Assembly: GCA_016929415.1 (NCBI GenBank)
Contig: JAFGIW010000045.1
Location: forward strand, 1 to 64,000
DNA length: 64,000 bases
Direction of reading: 5' to 3'
Source: Chitinispirillaceae bacterium
GTDB lineage: Bacteria; Fibrobacterota; Chitinivibrionia; Chitinivibrionales; Chitinispirillaceae
Shown: piece by piece, positions 17,996 to 28,433 of the stretch
How positions within the stretch are numbered: the stretch's first letter is position 1
How the letters are laid out: each line of letters starts with the position of its first letter
Notes under the pieces: model-generated
Told to the model about the DNA's origin: nothing
Databases searched by the model: none
What the model saw: the letters and a program-made list of their open reading frames with translations, nothing else
Position numbers and translations under genes: made by a program

Positions 17996-18334
17996 ATGGA
18001 TACACGCGATTCACTCGAAGTGACGGTGAGGGGGGACCAGGAGGCTCCGCTGATCGAATTGAGCGGAAAAGTGGCCGACGCGGAGGTAAAAAAATTCCAG
18101 CGCAAAATCGACCAGCTTTACAAGAAGAAATACGCCACGATTTTCGTTGATGTGAGCAAGGCAAATTTTATGGACAGTCACGGGCTGGGGACGATCGTCT
18201 ATTACCATACGCTGATGCAGAAAGAGAAACGAAGACTCGTTATCGTCAACACCAATACCGATGAGAGTTCATACCTCAACCGGCTTTTTTCGCTGACGAA
18301 TCTTGACAAAGTGCTCAATTTACAGAAGGCGTAG
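17996..18334 (+). CDS. STAS-domain protein (anti-anti-sigma factor-like)
   Basis: This small cytoplasmic protein has a STAS fold: PLIELSGKVADAEVKKFQRKI, ATIFVDVSKANFMDSHGLGTIVYYH. The Ser in MDSHGLG is at the position phosphorylated in SpoIIAA-type anti-anti-sigma factors. Family members bind an anti-sigma kinase and release a sigma factor, or act in other partner switches. No serine kinase or phosphatase gene adjoins it. The ATG at 17996 with AGGAG eight bases upstream is preferred to the GTG at 17993. Its 3' end overlaps the convergent dapL gene by 20 bases. Confidence 0.9.
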   Translation: MDTRDSLEVTVRGDQEAPLIELSGKVADAEVKKFQRKIDQLYKKKYATIFVDVSKANFMDSHGLGTIVYYHTLMQKEKRRLVIVNTNTDESSYLNRLFSLTNLDKVLNLQKA

Positions 18335-19583
18335 CGTCGCCCGCCGGTTGCGGCGCGTGCCCGCGAAGCGCCCCGGCGATCCGGTCAAGCGCAACGGAAA
18401 CCTGCTTTGGGTTGTTGAATGCGCTGATGCGGACATACCCTTCGCCGCATTTTCCGAATCCCGCGCCGGGGGTGCACACCACGCCCGCCCCGTGCAGCAG
18501 CAGATCGAAGAATTCCCACGAGTCCATTTTCGCATCGATCCAGATGTAGGGGGCGTTGGTGCCGCCGGTACAGGCATATCCCAACTCCGTCAAGCGGCCG
18601 CGGATCATGGTGGCGTTTGACATATAAAAATTTGTGATTTCCCTCACCTGCCGCGGTCCGTCGCCGAGGTAAATCGCCTCGGCCGCCCGCTGGACCGGGT
18701 AGGAGACGCCGTTGAATTTCGTCGTATGGCGGCGGTTCCAGAACTGGTGCAGCGGATGGGCTTTCCCTGCCGCATCATATATCATACAGTTCTTTGGCAC
18801 TACCGTATAGGCGCACCGCGTTCCGGTAAACCCCGCGGTTTTCGAATAACTGCGGAATTCGACCGCCACCTCACGTGCACCCTCGATTTCGAAAATGCTC
18901 TGCGGCAGCGATTCGTCGCGGATGAAGGCGGCATACGCCGCATCGAAGAGAATCAGAGCCTTCTCCCGGCGGGCATAATCGACCCATTGACCAAGCTGTG
19001 CCTTTGTCGCGACCGCGCCGGTGGGGTTGTTCGGGTAGCAGAGGTAGACAAGGTCGACATGCACATCCGGTACTCCCGGCACGAAACCGTTCGCTTTTGT
19101 GCCGTCGAGGTAGACCAGTCCCTGATAACGACCATTTGTAAAATTCTCAGTCCGCCCTGCCATCACGTTGGTATCGACATAGACCGGGTAGACCGGGTCG
19201 GGAAGGGCGATCGTTATATCATTTGAAAAAAGCTCCTGGAAATTGCCCGTGTCGCATTTCGCACCGTCGCTGATGAACACCTCGTCGGCGTCAATTCCGG
19301 CGCCGCGCGCCCCGAAGTCATGCTCCGCGACTTTTTCCCGCAGGAAGCCATACCCCTGATCCGGACCATACCCGCGGAAGGTTGCATCATTTGCCATTTC
19401 ATCAACCGCCTTATGAAACGCCTTAATACAGACTTTCGGCAAAGCCCGGGTGACATCGCCGATTCCCAGTTTGATGATCTCCCGGTCGGGATACTGCTGC
19501 TGAAACGCCGCCACCCGTTTGGCAATGTCGGCAAAGAGGTAGGAGGATTTCAGTTTAAGGTAGTTTTCGTTGAGACGGATCAT
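18315..19583 (-). CDS. dapL: LL-diaminopimelate aminotransferase
   Basis: This PLP-dependent class I/II aminotransferase converts tetrahydrodipicolinate directly to LL-DAP, for lysine and peptidoglycan synthesis. Family signatures are the N-terminal LNENYLKLKSSYLFADIA, IKLGIGDVTRALP, GYGPDQGYGFLREKVA, FISDGAKCDTGN, LCYPNNPTGAV, and SYSKTAGFTGTRCAYTV with the Schiff-base lysine. Length (422 aa) is normal. The start at 19583 has CTGGAG seven bases upstream. The track start at 19655 is out of line with the family. This route is characteristic of plants, chlamydiae, spirochaetes and several other bacterial phyla, including Fibrobacterota-type lineages. Confidence 0.95.
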   Translation of the reverse strand: MIRLNENYLKLKSSYLFADIAKRVAAFQQQYPDREIIKLGIGDVTRALPKVCIKAFHKAVDEMANDATFRGYGPDQGYGFLREKVAEHDFGARGAGIDADEVFISDGAKCDTGNFQELFSNDITIALPDPVYPVYVDTNVMAGRTENFTNGRYQGLVYLDGTKANGFVPGVPDVHVDLVYLCYPNNPTGAVATKAQLGQWVDYARREKALILFDAAYAAFIRDESLPQSIFEIEGAREVAVEFRSYSKTAGFTGTRCAYTVVPKNCMIYDAAGKAHPLHQFWNRRHTTKFNGVSYPVQRAAEAIYLGDGPRQVREITNFYMSNATMIRGRLTELGYACTGGTNAPYIWIDAKMDSWEFFDLLLHGAGVVCTPGAGFGKCGEGYVRISAFNNPKQVSVALDRIAGALRGHAPQPAGDATPSVN

Positions 19584-19680
19584 GGCTGCTCCAGGAAAAG
19601 TTGAAAAAATGTCTATGAATGATACTAGATGGGGGGGGTGGTGGTCAAGGTCCATCCGGGGAGGGGGGTAGTGAAGTAAC

Positions 19681-19707
19681 GAGGCAAAACGTCTCCCGTT
19701 TTGCCTC
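19681..19707. terminator. Perfect 11-bp hairpin upstream of dapL
   Basis: GAGGCAAAACG-TCTCC-CGTTTTGCCTC forms a perfect 11-bp stem with a five-base loop. It is followed on the plus strand by GTTTCAATT, only a weak T-run. It lies about 100 bases upstream of the dapL start and 300 before ftsH, so it does not end an evident gene. It may be a terminator-like or structured element. Confidence 0.5.
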
Positions 19708-19793
19708 GTTTCAATTCATGAAATGCTAGAAAAAGAAATGAGAGCTTCTTTACCGCTGTACGTTTCTTCCCCCGGTCGGTTACCGCCTGTTTA

Positions 19794-19816
19794 CGGTCCC
19801 CCGTACCGGGGGACCG
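19794..19816. repeat. Perfect 10-bp inverted repeat in the dapL-ftsH gap
   Basis: CGGTCCCCCG-TAC-CGGGGGACCG is a perfect 10-bp inverted repeat with a three-base loop and no T-run. It lies in the 423-base divergent gap between dapL and ftsH. That gap contains no convincing gene, and the minus-strand ORFs there are low-complexity shadows. Confidence 0.6.
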
Positions 19817-20006
19817 ACGAAGAGTGGATTGTCGAGGGGGTAGTGGGCTGTACATAAGCGGTTGGTTGGCACCACTGCAGGCTGCACCCCATGTCGAAAT
19901 TCGGGGTGGCTTCGAGATCGAGAATCAGCGTTCCGATTTTTTTTCGCCTCACGAGGAATAGTATTTTTTCCCCAGTGATGCATTTCCCCTTTCAAGGAGC
20001 TGACTG

Positions 20007-21983
<1,977 letters not shown>

Positions 21984-22180
21984 TCACTGCCGATAAAAAA
22001 ATGTTGATCTATCCGCATGTTGATGTGTTATGTGAAGGCAGGGGATTAAAGGCGGTGGTCTCTGTCCCCTGAAACGAAGTGGAAAACCCGGCCGGCGCCG
22101 TGATGAAATCCTCCCGCGAAACGTCATCATGCCGTTAAGCTCGCGCCTGTTGGGTTTTCTACCGACCCCGCTCCCCCCGC

Positions 22181-24067
22181 TCACGGCTTTCCCTGCAGAG
22201 CGTCGTTGACCGCCTGCGCCAGTTGCGCCGACACGTAGGGCTTATGGATAATGCCGAGAATCCCTTCACTCAACATTACCTGCTGTTCCTCTTCGATCCT
22301 GTAGCCGGTCGAGATGAGCGCCTTGACATCCGGCTTAATTTTCTTCATCTTTCGGAAACACTCGATGCCGCTCATGCCGGGCATTTTCATATCCAGAATT
22401 ATAAGATCGAAACCGGCGGATTCCGTTGAAAAGAGGGAAAGCGCCTCCTCTCCGTCGGTGCAGGTGGTGACGGTGTGGCCCAGCCATGAGAGCATTTCCC
22501 TTACCGCGTCGCGCAGGAAGTTCTCATCGTCCACGAGCAGAATATGCCCTTTTCCCGAGTAGTGCCGTACCGGCTGGCGGACGGCGGCGGGCGATGTTTG
22601 TTCGACAAGCGGAAAATAGAGCGTGAAGACCGTCCCTTCGTTCACCTCGCTTCGCACGTCGATAAATCCGTTATGGCTTTTCATTGTTCCATACACGCTG
22701 GCAAGCCCGAGCCCGGTGCCCTGACCGATGTCCTTGGTGGTGAAAAACGGCTCGAAAAGATGGGCGAGCGTCTCCTTGTCCATGCCGCAACCGGTATCGG
22801 CCACCGCGACGGTCAGATACTTCCCCGGTGCGATGGTGAAATCCTTGCGATGGGCGAACGAGCGGTCGATGTCTACCGTCGCGGACCGGAAGGTCAGTGT
22901 TCCGCCGGCGGGCATGGCGTCGCGCGAGTTAAGCGCGAGGTTCATGATCGCATTCTGGAACTGGATGACGTCGCCGTAGATAAAGGACGGGGCGGCGCCG
23001 TTGGCGTATGAGATATTGATCGTTTTGTCAAGTGTATGGCTGAGCAGGTCGATGATTTCGACCAGCGCTTCATGCGCGTCGAAATCCACCATGTTCAGTT
23101 TGTTTTTACGGGCGAAAATCAGGAGCTTTTTCGTCAGTTCCGAGGCCCGTTTGGCCGCGGAGAGGATCATGTGCGCGTATTTTTTCAGACGGTCGTCTTC
23201 GGTATACCGGTTCATGATAAGATCGGCGTACCCCGAAATCGCGCCGAGGATGTTGTTGTAATCGTGGGCGATCCCGCCGGCAAGCTGGCCGATGGCTTCC
23301 ATCTTGTAAACAACACGGAACTGTTCTTCAAGGCGTTTCTTGTCCGTCTCGGCCGTTTTCTGTGGTGTGACATCACGTAAATAAAAGAGCATCATGGGAC
23401 GGTCGCCGGACATGATGATCGGGGCGCGGCGGATTTCGGCGGTAAACTGGTCGCCGTTGGTTTTCTTCAGAATGCACTCGAAATCGCGGATGGTGCGTTC
23501 GCGGCCGGGGGTGCTGAAAATCATCCGCAGAGTGTTGTCGGTCTGATCGGCAAGAAAATCGTGGAAATTCTTGCCGGCGATCGACGATGAGGCTTCGTAA
23601 CTGAACAAGGTGAGCGTCTGGGGGTTGTTGAGAATGATTGTTCCGTCCGGATCGGTGCAGACAATAGCGTCCGGTGCGGTTTCGAAGAGGTCGCGGTACT
23701 GCTTTTCGCGTTCGGCCAGTCGCTCCTCGGTCTTTTTTCGTTCAATGATTTCCCCATTGAGTTGTGCTTTTTGGTCGAATGACTGCGCGACGAGCTCGGC
23801 AAGAAGCCCGAATCTGCTCTTTGAGCCGCGAAGCCGCTGCAACGGGGCGGCGTCTTCATTTTTAAGCGCGCGCTGGATCTGCAGCAACGGTTGTTCGAGT
23901 GAATAATAAAGAAACGGGATGAGAAATCCGAGAAGAACGAGCAGTGAGATGGCACCCGATAGAAATGAGGGCCCCATCCGGTACGAAAGGAAAAGGAAGA
24001 AAGAGAGCCACAATGATGTAAAAAGTAGAAGATACAGTGCAATACGAAAATGAATCCGTATCCGCAT
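22181..24067 (-). CDS. Membrane hybrid histidine kinase (PAS-HisKA-HATPase-REC)
   Basis: Two closely spaced transmembrane helices lie at residues ~9-56 with almost no periplasmic loop, so sensing is probably intramembrane or cytoplasmic. Next come a coiled coil, a PAS domain (about 118-240, YRDLFETAPDAIVCTDPDG), HisKA with the phospho-His in LAGGIAHDYNN, and an ATPase domain (NLALNSRDAMPAGG, DTGCGM, GTGLGLASVYG). The C-terminal receiver has all key residues (VDDE, ILDMKMP, IST, HKPY). The gene stands alone with no separate response regulator. AAAGGA precedes the ATG. About 200 bases on each side hold no gene. Confidence 0.93.
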   Translation of the reverse strand: MRIRIHFRIALYLLLFTSLWLSFFLFLSYRMGPSFLSGAISLLVLLGFLIPFLYYSLEQPLLQIQRALKNEDAAPLQRLRGSKSRFGLLAELVAQSFDQKAQLNGEIIERKKTEERLAEREKQYRDLFETAPDAIVCTDPDGTIILNNPQTLTLFSYEASSSIAGKNFHDFLADQTDNTLRMIFSTPGRERTIRDFECILKKTNGDQFTAEIRRAPIIMSGDRPMMLFYLRDVTPQKTAETDKKRLEEQFRVVYKMEAIGQLAGGIAHDYNNILGAISGYADLIMNRYTEDDRLKKYAHMILSAAKRASELTKKLLIFARKNKLNMVDFDAHEALVEIIDLLSHTLDKTINISYANGAAPSFIYGDVIQFQNAIMNLALNSRDAMPAGGTLTFRSATVDIDRSFAHRKDFTIAPGKYLTVAVADTGCGMDKETLAHLFEPFFTTKDIGQGTGLGLASVYGTMKSHNGFIDVRSEVNEGTVFTLYFPLVEQTSPAAVRQPVRHYSGKGHILLVDDENFLRDAVREMLSWLGHTVTTCTDGEEALSLFSTESAGFDLIILDMKMPGMSGIECFRKMKKIKPDVKALISTGYRIEEEQQVMLSEGILGIIHKPYVSAQLAQAVNDALQGKP

Positions 24068-24267
24068 GGTGCTTCCTTTGAAGTGTGCCCGTCTTCACCG
24101 CTTCGTTTATCAAGGTATCATTACCGGAGGCCGGGAAGCAAGCGATTGAATTGTGATCGGGCATATTGTGTGGAACAGCGACGGTAGCAGCGATTGAATT
24201 CCGGCCAGGGCAACAGCCGTGAAATTTCATTTCCTCCCTATGACCGGGGAAGTGCTGATACCGGCGG

Positions 24268-25017
24268 TCAGATCGTCCCGAGCACCTTCCGTTCCACCCA
24301 GCCGCTGACGCCGTTCGGCAGGCTTACCAGTGCCCAGTCGTTCATGGTTTTCCTGATACGGAACTTCGTTCCTTCGTGCGCGGTGAAGAGCACGGTGGAG
24401 CCCTCGGGTTCGTTTTTCGCATCGATGGAGGGAACGACGACGATCGCGTAGGCGATCTTTTCCGACTCGTAAATTTTTACGCCGATTGATCCGCCCAGAA
24501 ACGATAACAGCAGTCCGAAAAGGATCGAGAGGTAGACAAGCCAGAGCCGCAGATTGCGGGAAGCGAAGAAGCTCCAGCCGATACAGAACGAGATGATGCT
24601 CAGGAGTGCAAGCGCGATCCAGAGTTGCTGTTTCAGCGGGACCAGTATATGCAATTTCCACAGGACCGTATCGAGGAACCCGCGCTCCGGTTCGGACACG
24701 CGGTCGACGATGTTAGACTGGATGAAACGAATGTTGGCGGCAATGTCGGGGTCGTTCGGGTTGAGGCGAGATGCCTGTTCGTACGCGAGACGGGCCGGTC
24801 CCATCTTTTTCAGACGGTACAGTACATTGCCGTAATTGTAAAGGACGGCGGCATTTTCCATGCCGGATTCAATGATTCGTTCATAATATGCCGCCGCGCT
24901 GTCGAAGCGACCGTCGGCATAGGCGCGGTTGGCCTGCTCGAACCAGTGTTCGACCGGCGCGCCCCGCGCGGCGCTCAGACAGAGCAGCGTAAACAGGAAA
25001 AGGCTGTTTGTTTTCAT
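24268..25017 (-). CDS. batE: BatE-like protein: TPR, two membrane helices, SH3 domain
   Basis: This is the last gene of the Bat operon. A signal peptide is followed by TPR units (HWFEQANRAYADGRFDSAAAYYERII, NYGNVLYRLKKMGPARLAYEQA). Two hydrophobic helices follow (about 133-150 and 158-178). The C-terminal bacterial SH3 domain reads GTKFRIRKTMNDWALVSLPNGVSGWVE. This matches BatE of Bacteroidetes, spirochaetes and relatives. Bat proteins are linked to aerotolerance and envelope stress, but their mechanism is poorly defined. The start overlaps the end of batD by four bases. Confidence 0.85.
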   Translation of the reverse strand: MKTNSLFLFTLLCLSAARGAPVEHWFEQANRAYADGRFDSAAAYYERIIESGMENAAVLYNYGNVLYRLKKMGPARLAYEQASRLNPNDPDIAANIRFIQSNIVDRVSEPERGFLDTVLWKLHILVPLKQQLWIALALLSIISFCIGWSFFASRNLRLWLVYLSILFGLLLSFLGGSIGVKIYESEKIAYAIVVVPSIDAKNEPEGSTVLFTAHEGTKFRIRKTMNDWALVSLPNGVSGWVERKVLGTI

Positions 25018-26849
25018 CGCTGTTTCTCCTTCTTTGCACCTTTTTCAAGACCGGTCAGAAATGTCGAGGTCTGATTGATGATAGATGATCGCGAGGCATC
25101 GTTGAGCGCCATCCCCCCGAACCGGTAACCGTCGATCTGTTCGATGAACCGGGCAAGTTCGGCGACGGTCTTCTCATCATTCGTCGAACGCAGCAGCTCG
25201 TCTTTCAGCTCATCGAGGGTGCGGCCGATTGCGGGGAAGCCGAATTTCTGTGAAATATATACCTCGATCGTTGCGGCGAGGCGGCCGAGAAAGTCGTTCG
25301 GTGTGAGCGTCGATGCCTGCTTTTTGATCGTCGTGATCTGTCGCAGCGCCGATGCGAGCGCCCGGTTACGCAATTGTAGAGCTGAATTGTGTTCCCGGTG
25401 CGTCGATTGAAAACGGTAGAGCAGTGAAAGAATGAGAAATATGAACGGCAATGGAAACAGCAGATAAAAAACCGGCTCGCGATACGGATAGCGTGACTGG
25501 TGTTTCAGCGCGACTGTCGTTTTGATATACCGTATGTCGCGGCCGACTTCGCGAATCTCCTCCTGGGTAAGATAACGGGTCTGTTCCTTTTTACCGCCTT
25601 TACCTTTGGTGACCGTGAGGGTGATCGGGTCCGATGCGGCGCTTTTATAGGACGCCGTTTTCGGGTCGAAATAGTGGAAGACGATCGGGTTGAGGATGAG
25701 GGGACCTTCATTTTTGGGGACAAGAAGATATTTATAAAGTTTACGCGTTGAAAGTCCTGTTTCGCCGGTGTCCACGGCTACCTGTTTTTCGGGGGTAAAC
25801 AGTTCGTAGTCGTCCCGCCGGGGGACGGTGATATCACCGATATTTCCGGGCCTGGTGTTTCCCTTGAGCGCCACTTTCAGGGTGACCGATTCACCTGCGG
25901 GAACTTCGAGCGGGTCTGCGGAGGCTTGGAGGAAAAACGATCCGACGGCGCCGTTGAAACCCGCCGGTGGGGGCGGAAGGGGTTTGACCTCAATGGACAG
26001 TGGTACGGTGAACGCTGTTTTGGGAATTGCCTGCACTCCGCCGCCGAAAAAGTCGCCGCTGAAGAAGTCGTCGAAAAAAGGATTGACGGCCCGTCGCCGC
26101 GAGCGGCGCAGTTCCTGGTATTCGAAGGGGATCGCGGGAATGGAATACGTCCCGGCCGTCAGGGGGAAAAGCAGGAAACGCAGGGAGTAGACGTTGTATA
26201 TTTCGCCGTCGATGCGTTCCGAACCGGAGGTAATCTGGTTGGTAAAGAGACGCGTCAGTGCGAAATCGTTCCCGAATGCCTGATCGATTTTTTCCAGCGC
26301 GCCGTTGAAACCGTTGCGAACGTCACTTGATCCCTGTGCCTGGGCGCGCTGCGCGATCCTGAAGGTCAGCAGCGACTGCTCCCCTGAGTAAAGCGAACGT
26401 TTCGCAAGGGTGAGGAACGCCCGCACGTCGGGATTACTGACCGGTTTGTTCGTGACGGTAAAGGCAAGCGGTTCGGTCTGATACGGGGTGCCGTCGATCG
26501 TCACCGACAATGCCGGAAAGGTAAATGAGCCGGTCTGCCTCGGTGCGATGTAATAGTAGAACTGGGTCGTGATCTCATTTTTCTGAATGGCTTTGCCGTT
26601 AATAATTTGAATGGAGGATGACGACGACTGCTGGCTGTGGGTTTTAAGTACGGTAAATGCGCCGCCGGATGCGACCTGCGGGATGGCGAGGTCGGGGATC
26701 CGCCTGTTGGTCACGAGTGTCGCCACGACCGCCGCCTGCTCTCCCATGGCGATTTTCGTCCGTTCCGTGGATGCCGAAAAGCGGACCTGTCCGATCAGGG
26801 AGCCGGGAATGCAGAGCGAGAGCAGCAGCCATCGAACGGAGTTATTCAC
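25014..26849 (-). CDS. batD: BatD-like periplasmic protein, C-terminal membrane anchor
   Basis: The N-terminal signal is followed by Ig-like strands typical of BatD (VRFSASTERTKIAMGEQAAVVATL ... FYYYIAPRQTGSFTFPALSVTIDG, with repeated 'SIPAIPFEYQ' and 'LKVALKGNTRPGNIGDI' modules). A transmembrane helix near the C-terminus (VFYLLFPLPFIFLILSLLY) precedes a cytoplasmic tail. I place the start at the GTG at 26849, with AAGGAG seven bases upstream, giving NNSVRWLLLSLCIPG as the signal. The ATG at 26885 lies deep in the upstream gene. The start overlaps the hydrolase stop by eight bases, so translation is coupled. Confidence 0.85.
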   Translation of the reverse strand: MNNSVRWLLLSLCIPGSLIGQVRFSASTERTKIAMGEQAAVVATLVTNRRIPDLAIPQVASGGAFTVLKTHSQQSSSSSIQIINGKAIQKNEITTQFYYYIAPRQTGSFTFPALSVTIDGTPYQTEPLAFTVTNKPVSNPDVRAFLTLAKRSLYSGEQSLLTFRIAQRAQAQGSSDVRNGFNGALEKIDQAFGNDFALTRLFTNQITSGSERIDGEIYNVYSLRFLLFPLTAGTYSIPAIPFEYQELRRSRRRAVNPFFDDFFSGDFFGGGVQAIPKTAFTVPLSIEVKPLPPPPAGFNGAVGSFFLQASADPLEVPAGESVTLKVALKGNTRPGNIGDITVPRRDDYELFTPEKQVAVDTGETGLSTRKLYKYLLVPKNEGPLILNPIVFHYFDPKTASYKSAASDPITLTVTKGKGGKKEQTRYLTQEEIREVGRDIRYIKTTVALKHQSRYPYREPVFYLLFPLPFIFLILSLLYRFQSTHREHNSALQLRNRALASALRQITTIKKQASTLTPNDFLGRLAATIEVYISQKFGFPAIGRTLDELKDELLRSTNDEKTVAELARFIEQIDGYRFGGMALNDASRSSIINQTSTFLTGLEKGAKKEKQR

Positions 26850-27627
26850 GGTAATGCTCCTTGATCCAGGCGACGGTTGTATCAATCACCGCGGTGACAT
26901 CCGAAACGCGTGAATAGTTATGATCCGCTCCCGTCAGGAGGTGGTATTCGGCGGCGATGGAGGCTTCCTTCGCCATGGCGGCATACCGGTACGATTCGTC
27001 AACCGAGACCGAGGGGTCCCGGTCGCCGTGAATGAGCAGCATTTTCCCGGAGAACGAGGAGACCAGCTCCTGTACCGGATCGAACCCCAGCAGACGGTCG
27101 AGGAACATGAGGCTCATTTCGTGGGGGCCGTTTTCATAGAATCCGCGGCGGTTGGTGCCCGCATCGAGAAGCGCCTTGCGTTGCCGTATCAGTCCCCGCG
27201 GGTCGCCGACCGGTGAGAGCAGAATAAGGCCGTCGGCCTCGGTTGACTTGGCGCAGCGTGCGGCGATCATGCCGCCGAAACTGTGGCCGAAAAGAATGAG
27301 ACGGGCGGGGGCGAGGCGCTTGCGCACATCGGCTGCTACCGCCCTGAGGTCGCGCATCATGGTTTCGGTGTGCATTTCGCTGAAGAGGCCTTCGCTTTCG
27401 CCGGCGCCGCAGAAGTCAAAGCGCACCGACGCGATGCCTGCGTCGGCGAGTGTGCGTGAGAGCTTGACGAAAAGATATCCTGGACCGAAACGGTGTCCCG
27501 TGAAACCATGGCAGAAGATAACGCAGGGAGCGTGCGGCAGGCCGGCGGAATGCAGTGAGCCGCGCAGCCGCAGCCCGTTATCGATCAGGCATTCAAACGT
27601 CGAGAAACAGTCGTCGCGTGCATTCAT
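26842..27627 (-). CDS. Alpha/beta hydrolase (serine aminopeptidase S33 / esterase-like) inside the Bat operon
   Basis: This is a 261-residue alpha/beta hydrolase with the oxyanion segment CHGFTGHRFGPGY, the nucleophile elbow GHSFGG, an acid residue in HGDRDPSVSV and the catalytic His in GADHNYS. The set is complete. It has no signal peptide, so it is cytoplasmic. It starts two bases after the batC stop and overlaps batD by eight. Bat operons elsewhere run batC-batD directly, so this gene is an insertion, though its coding style matches the neighbours. The substrate is unknown. Confidence 0.88.
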   Translation of the reverse strand: MNARDDCFSTFECLIDNGLRLRGSLHSAGLPHAPCVIFCHGFTGHRFGPGYLFVKLSRTLADAGIASVRFDFCGAGESEGLFSEMHTETMMRDLRAVAADVRKRLAPARLILFGHSFGGMIAARCAKSTEADGLILLSPVGDPRGLIRQRKALLDAGTNRRGFYENGPHEMSLMFLDRLLGFDPVQELVSSFSGKMLLIHGDRDPSVSVDESYRYAAMAKEASIAAEYHLLTGADHNYSRVSDVTAVIDTTVAWIKEHYRE

Positions 27628-27629
27628 GG

Positions 27630-28433
27630 TTACCAGTCCCTTTCGGGCTGCTGCTGCTTCCCGATGCCTTTTTTCGGCGGTTTATTCAGGGAGTCGGCAT
27701 CATCGGCATAGAGTTCGATGATCCGCTTCGCCTCCTCTTTTTTCATGTCGTCGGTGTCCTTTTCCTGATCCGGCTGCTGTTGCTGCTGCTTTTGTTGCTC
27801 TTTTTCGTTTTGTTGCTGTTGCTGTTGCTGTTGCTGCTTATCTTTTTCCTGCTGCTGTTCCTCTTTATCTTTCTGCTGCTGATCTTTGTTCTGCGGTTGT
27901 TGCTTGTCGTCTTTATTCTGCTTGTCCTGCTTGTTTTGCTGTTGCTGCTGTTCCATCTGTTTTATATGCTGGTGTGCAAGCTGGAGGTTCCATTTCGCGT
28001 CATAATCGGAAGGCTGCAGATCGAGCGATTGAATGTACTGTTCAAGGGCGCTTTTATACTGCTCCTGTGCTTTCATGTCCCCCTGCCGCTGAAGAGCCTC
28101 GCCTTTACGGAACAGGATATTTCCCATGTTGTAATGAGCGATTGCCCGCTCTTTCTTTTCCTTTACCGACAGCGCCCCCTCATAACTCTTTTCAGCACTC
28201 TCGAGGTCGCCGAGCCGATAGAGTGCCGATCCTTTGTTCATTTTCAGCTTCGGATCGGCAGGGGAGAGCAGCAAAGCGTCTTCGTAAAGCTTGAGCGCCT
28301 CTTCAAACTTCCCCTGCTTATAGAGACGGTTGGCCGCCTCGGTTTTTGAATATACCTCATCGGCATTGATCAGGGTTATCGTTGACAGGATGAGGAGCGG
28401 CAGCAGTCGTAAGAGCGCGGCGGGTGATTTCAT
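27630..28433 (-). CDS. batC: BatC-like TPR protein with glutamine-rich tail
   Basis: A signal peptide is followed by four or so TPR units (residues ~28-160, e.g. AANRLYKQGKFEEALKLYEDALLL, HYNMGNILFRKGEAL). A low-complexity tail of about 90 residues made mainly of Gln, Lys, Asp and Glu comes next, then a short conserved end (EEAKRIIELYADDADSLNK). That layout is typical of BatC. It probably interacts with BatA/BatB in the periplasm. The Q-rich tail is encoded by imprecise CAG/CAA runs and should vary in length between strains. Confidence 0.85.
   Translation of the reverse strand: MKSPAALLRLLPLLILSTITLINADEVYSKTEAANRLYKQGKFEEALKLYEDALLLSPADPKLKMNKGSALYRLGDLESAEKSYEGALSVKEKKERAIAHYNMGNILFRKGEALQRQGDMKAQEQYKSALEQYIQSLDLQPSDYDAKWNLQLAHQHIKQMEQQQQQNKQDKQNKDDKQQPQNKDQQQKDKEEQQQEKDKQQQQQQQQQNEKEQQKQQQQQPDQEKDTDDMKKEEAKRIIELYADDADSLNKPPKKGIGKQQQPERDW

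Noticed and set aside
27770-27960. Possible CAG-type microsatellite or CRISPR-like repeat
   Set aside because: The repeated trinucleotides encode the Gln-rich tail of BatC, have no fixed unit and no spacers.
27555-28349. Plus-strand ORF of 264 aa rich in Leu, resembling a membrane protein
   Set aside because: It is the antisense of the Gln-rich tail of BatC (CAG read as CTG gives Leu). The run of hydrophobics is an artefact.
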